A DNA stretch of 64,000 nt from NCBI GenBank assembly GCA_948470475.1, contig OX419346.1:471001-535000 (forward strand). The letters run 5' to 3'. The translations under genes were made by a program, and so were the position numbers. Source of the stretch: Galaxea fascicularis (lineage: Eukaryota; Cnidaria; Anthozoa; Scleractinia; Euphylliidae). Each line of letters starts with the position of its first letter. Within the stretch, counting starts at the first letter, position 1. Under the pieces are notes generated by a model that had not been told where the DNA came from, made no database searches, and worked only from the letters and a program-made list of their open reading frames with translations. Shown piece after piece: positions 58,701 through 64,000 of the stretch.

Positions 58701-61700
58701 AACAACATGTTAGTCAGAACAATTTTATGTGCAAATTAGTTGCTTTTTGTAAAAACTTCATCTTTTACATGCTCATGAAGAGTCTAAGGAGGCCATAATT
58801 ATGATAAAATACACTTACTGACAGAGTTAGGTTGGGCTGGATGGGAAAATATTTGGCTCTCGGTGATGGTCCATGGACCTTGCTGTGCTTGGTCTGTACA
58901 CCATGACCTGACAAGCCAAAGATTTTCCTGTCCAGCCCTCCCACTCAGTCAATAAGTACATAATACTGAGAACATCAAAACATGGTGAGAACATCAGTCA
59001 TGCTATGTGCCTGCAGCTTGTAGCATGGCTCTTTGTTCTTACCACATTTTGACATCATCCATGCATTATCAGACAGTAATAATTTTTTTCTTGTATAGTG
59101 AGTATATTGAAGTTGGATCAAACTGGATCATACAGTCTTCCCAGGAGATCAAAAGGCCATTCTAAAGATGATTCTGATGAGGCTGGGATTCGAACTTGTC
59201 AGTCTTGTATGGATTGTCTTGAAAGGTAACTTTTTGCAGAATAATACTTATTAAAAGCAAAGAATGATAACTAATTTGTAAAATTAACACATAACATATT
59301 TTCCTTCACATACTTGGATTAATTTGGTCATGGTAAGGTACATGTAAGTTTGTACAATCATGTGCATCAGTTATGTATTGATGTTTGTCCTTAGTTACCA
59401 CAAATAAGTACTTCCAAGTAAATTAAGAATGATACATTTTTTGCTGTTTTGAATATTTTTTTCATTCAAATAAAAGTGCTATGAGTGCAAGTACCGGTAT
59501 GTAGATTATAGCTGAAAGCCGAGAAAAAAACCTGGCTATCATTTCAATTTTCCCAGCTGAAAAACCTTCTACTAATACTCTTAAAAATCTGTACAAATGG
59601 ATTCATCTAACCAGCCTGTAAACTGATAATTCCTGTCTCATAAAAATTTTATCTACATCCCTGGAGTATTATGTAATAATATGACCTATTAGATGTGCAG
59701 CCCATGGTTCGATGTGATCCATCACTAATATCCAGTCAGGTAATTCTCCTCTTTGTAGTTTGATTCCTTCAGTTGACAAACTCCTGATTGAGGTACAGCC
59801 TCCATTCATCCATTTGTTATTGTTACAACAAATATTAATTTTGTGTTCAAAGATATGACAGGCAAGAGAAGGAGAAGAAAACAAAGCCAGCAATAGTTCA
59901 GCTGTATGAGGTACAAAAAGTAATGGTTATTACATTACCAATATTGATTATTAATAATACTGAAAGTCCACCATATTAAGCAGTGTCCGTAGATCACCTT
60001 TAATTTTTATGTCCATATATGTATATCATTGAATGATACATGTATATACCTTGTATAGCTATAATCTAGCAAATTTTACCAGTTTATAGTACTGTTATAC
60101 AGTCAAGTTTTTCACACAGTTTCATCATCATCAGTGGTGTTGATCCCACCATTTCTCTTTCTTTTAATTACTAGTTTCATACTACATAGCATTACTACAG
60201 GTGTAGTGTAAGAATTTGACTACATCAAGGTATCATGGAAAGCCGCAAGAATCTAGAACAAAAATTAATCTTTGTAATCGGCACACTTCATCCCCACTGT
60301 ATTGACAAACACTTTTCATTCAATTAATGTATTCCTATTTTTCATGGTGGCATGTTAACACCAATAGCATAGCTCTATCTCCTCTATATAAACCACACAC
60401 AACCCAGTAATTTCTCGATTTGCTAGATGACAAACAGCTAATGCTCGAAATGTCAGCATTTAGAATCCCTGTTTGGTGGTCAATTTACATTCTCAACTCT
60501 GTTGAGAAACCAAATTTTTGTGTACAACTCCTCCACCTTTGGTACCTCCTTTAATAATTCCACTGTTAACAGTCTTACTTACTTCGTTTTGACAGAAAAT
60601 GAAGAGCTGTATGGCAGAGGCAGAGTCGTTACAGCCTGTATATACTAAAATGGCTGATTCAATAAAGTGAGCATGACCACTATTTTGATAATACATGTAG
60701 ATAATTTCCCAACCATTTTCTAGAATATCTAGAATTATGATCACTTTCTCACATTTATTTTGGATTTTGAAACTGCACTGCTTGAACTGGCACCCTTTTC
60801 TCAACAGCATTTTATATTTACTAGTCATTTCTCTTTGGGTTTTGGCATTGATTTTTCTACATTCCTCCACAGTTTAGGTGATATTCAGTACGACTTAGAG
60901 GAAGCTGCCAAAGTGCGTGCTAAGTTACTGAAGATGTATGAATCAGTTGACACTTTCAGGTACATGTTTGTTATTGAATGGCAAATGATACCAACACAAA
61001 TTAAACCTGGTGTCCCTTTTGAATGCCAAGTGCTGCATCTACAAAAACTGGTTTTAGTACGGTATATTATTTAAATAAATAATAAACTTTATTTATACTG
61101 GAAAGACCAATCAGCTGACCATACAATCAGCTGGTATCAACTGGTGTCCAACAATCTAATATACAAATCAAGTCTTGGGTTTGGATGAGAGGGGAAAACC
61201 GGAGTACCCAGAGAAAAACCTCTTGGAGCAGAGTATAGAACCACCAAACTCAAACGTAGCCCATATATGATGCAGAGTCTATGACTCGAACCTGGGACAC
61301 ATTGGTGGAAGGCAAGCTATACAACAACCCTGCTCCCTATAAGGGTACCGGTGGTATGCATTATTATTTTAATAATAAATATTCCTATGAAGGACAGGCA
61401 ACCAAAAGTAAACCAGGGAAGAAAGGGTCAAAATATAAAACAGAAAACAAAAACAAGACAAACTCCCCCCCCCCCCCCCCAACACCCAAAAAAAGGTAAG
61501 TGGAAAGCACCTGCGCCTCAACACAGATTTTAGGACAGCGTGAAGTTGAGGTAACAGCTTGAAAGATGTTTTTCTTTCTTCTGAAAGAATGTCTCACTAT
61601 CCATGACAAAAACAAAGTTGTGCAATTATGTCTTAAATGTAATTTTATTAGCAAGAAAATATAGAGTTTGTGCCAACATCCTTAGGTTTTGCAATGTAAT

Positions 61701-62272
61701 ATGATTCCTTTTGCTTTTACATGTATAGTAAGAAAATAGCATCACTGGGAACCCAAGATGAGACACCACCAAGTCCACATACACTGAAACTACAAAAGGG
61801 TATCAGGACCTATGCCACAGGGTATCTACAGGAGAACATGTTTACTCTTCCAAACTTGCCTCCAGTGGACAAGGTTAATAAACTCCAACAGGAAAGAGCA
61901 AACACACTAGCAAGAAAAGCCGCAGAAGAAAGGGCACAGAGAGAGAGAGCCATGCAAGAAAGACTTGAGGCTACAAAGATGCAGCAGCATAAAGGACAAG
62001 GAGGTGGAGATTTCAACAGAAATGAGCCTTCAGGCAAAGTCAAGACTAGTCAGCAGACTCCTCGAGAATCTTTTGTAGGAAATGGCTGGGGCCCAGTCCC
62101 TATCACACAAGGCTCATCCCCAGACCCCATGCTTCAGCAAATAGACATTATCAGGAGTTATATAAGACAAGCTAGGGAACAGAAGAAATTTGATGAGGTT
62201 GAAATGCTTGAAAGAAACTTGATGGAACTTGAAGTAGAATATGCTCGGCAACATCAAGGAAGATACATGTAG
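55177..62272 (+). CDS. RBSN: Rabenosyn-5 (FYVE effector of Rab5/Rab4)
   Basis: Nine exons (55177-55456, 55840-55940, 56778-56841, 57265-57426, 59099-59225, 59853-59910, 60596-60666, 60873-60959, 61729-62272) join in phase to encode 497 residues. An N-terminal C2H2 finger (C12, C15, H28, H33) precedes a helical stretch. The FYVE domain (about 155-245) has the WIAD (WxxD) start, CPICKKQF, the phosphoinositide-binding RRRHHCRLCG and the distal CQSCMDC. The C-terminus has a charged coiled segment and a Rab-binding hairpin, DPMLQQIDIIRSYIRQAREQ, typical of rabenosyn. In animals this protein links PtdIns3P and Rab5/Rab4 on early endosomes to VPS45-dependent fusion and EHD-dependent recycling. Vertebrate forms are much longer (about 780 residues). 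Here the NPF motifs that bind EHD proteins are absent. Confidence 0.93.
55646..55725. repeat. (AAT)n plus (AT)n microsatellite
   Basis: About 14 AAT units are directly followed by about 18 AT units, in intron 1 of the rabenosyn gene. Confidence 0.95.
57780..58640. repeat. Dispersed-repeat region in rabenosyn intron 4
   Basis: Imperfect repeats of GAGGTGAATAG (57817, 57927) surround a segment with AGCCAATCGGTGTGCATTC. Near 58505-58625 several ACGGCCC motifs occur in both orientations. These look like mobile-element debris; borders are uncertain. Confidence 0.45.
61179..61345 (-). repeat. tRNA-derived SINE, reverse orientation
   Basis: On the minus strand it has the B box CCCAGGTTCGAGTC and a body GAGGTTTTTCTCTGGGTACTCCGG, and it starts near AGGGAGCAGGGTTG. 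It is the same family as the copy at 47.84 kb, here with a longer body. It lies in intron 8 of the rabenosyn gene, next to a long poly-C tract (about 61466-61480). Confidence 0.65.
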
Positions 62273-63384
62273 CAAATTACTGTGGTTAGTATCAGCATTA
62301 TGTAAATACAGTGCATTTTAATATAATTATTATTTTAGTTAGACTTTTCAATACAATTATTAATTTTTTTCTTTGAATGTGTCATGATGCAGTTTTTGGG
62401 AAAAATGACCCCAAAGAGAAACAATGCAAATAATTTTGTCAAACAAACAAGGTTCTTGAGACAGAGGAAAATATTTTCATAACAACAATAATTTTATTAT
62501 CATTACCGGTACTCTAATTTTCTATCGGAAAATTATTGGCTTAGTGGTTTAGGTTTTGTAAGAATTTATAAATTAAAATTGCTAAACTTCTATCAAACAG
62601 TAACAGTCTTTAAACCTCCAGTTGTGGCATCTAAAACTTTAGATGATATACTGTACTACTGTAAACCATTTTGATGTACAAGTGAACTTCAATTATTGGA
62701 AACATGTTTGTAGGACAAACCTATTTCTTGTTGGCAGTTGTGGGTGAATTCGATGTTCTTTCAAATTCAAATGTCTGACTACAAACTAATATTTATTATT
62801 ATGACATAAGAGGTTTTTTGGAGGGGAGTCTATTCAGTGATGTAGACACAGTCATGGGAAAATAAGAACACTGTTGGCTTGCTGAAATCCAAGAAGAAAA
62901 CAATTTACCTTTATGGTGCATAAATAATTCTGTGGCTACCATTTGTATAATATACATGTACATACCGGTAATAACTTAAGAATAATTTTGGAAGTAGGGA
63001 CCTGATTTTATTCTTCCTTCATTAATATTTTCTACTTAAAAAAAAATTGTTTTTGAAGACAGAAGAGCAGTGTAGCATTGATATGCATTTTATTGAATGT
63101 TACTCATTTTAAAATTCATGCAATAATACATCATACTGTTGCTTTTTTAAAAAGAAACCAATAAATACAAATGTCGCTAGTTGGAAAGTTCCATGTTTAG
63201 TTCAGTTCAGTTGCCACTGTCTCTGAAAATTTACCACCTCCCTTTACTCTCGGTGGAAGTTCATTATTTTGACCAAACGAATAGATCCAACAGTTAAGTA
63301 AATTTGAAAAGGTGATCTGGCCTTGATCACAGATTTCTTTGTTACACTTTGGCTGTAAATTGATAAAATTCATTTTTACACAGA
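62273..63384. other. 3' UTR region between convergent genes
   Basis: Presumed 3' UTR of the rabenosyn gene. AATAAA occurs near 63160 on the plus strand and, as TTTATT near 63090, on the minus strand for the convergent gene. No coding sequence is recognised. Confidence 0.45.
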
Positions 63385-63565
63385 TTATCCAGCTGCTTCT
63401 TTCTGTTGCCAGAATTTCGGTTTCTTTGCATCAGGGTGCGGCACACGGCTAGGGCAAGGAAACTGGCCTGGCTTCTCACATATGCAGAAGCAGTGGCCAT
63501 ACTTGCCAAAATTACCCGGGTTGAAACGGCCAGGATATTTTGGCATGGCTCTGTCTTGTCTCTCC
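63385..63565 (-). CDS. Terminal exon of an unidentified gene
   Basis: Read leftward, a good acceptor (TTATTTTTCAG) opens a frame encoding about 60 residues: ERQDRAMPKYPGRFNP, NFGKYGHCFCICEKPG, FPCPSRVPHPDAKKPKFW, KEAAG, stop. A cluster of four Cys (CFCIC...C) with Pro/Gly-rich surroundings is the main feature. I do not recognise the family. Upstream exons lie beyond the right edge or in the remaining 430 bp. The spliced acceptor plus a terminal stop, with downstream minus-strand AATAAA candidates, supports a real last exon. Confidence 0.45.
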
Positions 63566-64000
63566 CTGAAAAATAACATACAGCTGTAACATACAAAAGT
63601 AACTTTTGGTAAAAAAAACTTATATTATTGGGAAAACCCAAGTTTTGCCCTTCTTTCTAAACCAAGGGGCTATTAACAGTCATTATGATCAATTTGGACT
63701 GATTCAAAATAATGAGACTGATCTCAATCGATCAAAACCATGTGTACCTTCCAGGGGGGAGTATCCAAGTGAAGGGGATGATTGAAGGACTTTTTGGGGT
63801 ATGAAAATTTGGCGAGTATTTTTCTGGGGTGGCTTGATTTAACTAGGGATTTTTTGGAGTCTTCAAAACAATCTGAAGATTCGTGGTAGTGCACTGGGGT
63901 GAGTGTTTATGTATCCCATGGGTGTAGTTCTGTAATAAAGTACAGTCCTTTCTGGAAACTTTTAAGGTTTGGAGATTTGATTTTTGTCCCCATTTCATCA
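63566..64000. other. Right edge, probably intron
   Basis: This is most likely intron of the minus-strand gene whose last exon is at 63.4 kb. The segment from about 63755 (GGGGGGAGTATCCAAGTG...TTTTTGGGGTATG...) looks like a low-copy repeat. No exon is seen. Confidence 0.3.

Noticed and set aside
1..64000. CRISPR array, operons, bacterial promoters or riboswitches
   Set aside because: The DNA is clearly eukaryotic (spliced genes, SINEs, LINE), and no regularly spaced short repeats with unique spacers were seen.

Overview
The window is animal nuclear DNA, most likely from a cnidarian and probably a stony coral. Genes are split by GT-AG introns. There are AATAAA signals, tRNA-headed SINEs, many short inverted-repeat elements, and secreted PAN/fibrinogen-like proteins of a kind that is abundant in corals. 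The organism call is inference. All exon structures were read by eye from splice signals and checked for phase; no alignment was run.

Layout. 0-6 kb: repeats, then an intronless NHL beta-propeller gene (-). 6.4-8 kb: a broken Crypton-type tyrosine recombinase gene (+). 9-11.2 kb: a small secreted PAN-domain gene (-). 12-20 kb: a transposon graveyard with a MITE inside a MITE, an OTU-protease relic (probably the 5' part of a Helitron-like element) cut by another MITE, a TTAA-flanked (piggyBac-like) element inside a tandem/inverted repeat cluster, and the 3' end of a LINE. 20.2-24.2 kb: a four-exon secreted flavin amine oxidase (+). 27.8-30.9 kb: an ankyrin protein with 26 repeats in one exon (+). 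31.8-33.8 kb: a three-exon secreted PAN plus fibrinogen-like gene (-). 36.4-38.5 kb: a second OTU relic and a decayed rhodopsin-type GPCR. 40.2-50.6 kb: two adjacent same-strand genes for secreted, probably GPI-anchored, cysteine-rich proteins built from one unrecognised domain. 51-54 kb: SINE and foldback repeats plus an orphan terminal exon of a cnidarian-type extracellular protein (-). 55.2-62.3 kb: a complete nine-exon rabenosyn-5 gene (+). 63.4 kb: an unidentified terminal exon (-).

The best candidate for something undescribed is the gene pair at 40-50 kb. Its domain of about 170-195 residues carries about 12 cysteines and is encoded by a three-exon cassette with matching phase-1 boundaries. 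It is present once in the first gene and twice in the second, where the duplicated exons keep identical lengths (285 and 137 bp). The other genes look like independent loci rather than a pathway, although four of them (amine oxidase, two PAN genes, the orphan exon) encode secreted proteins like the pair.
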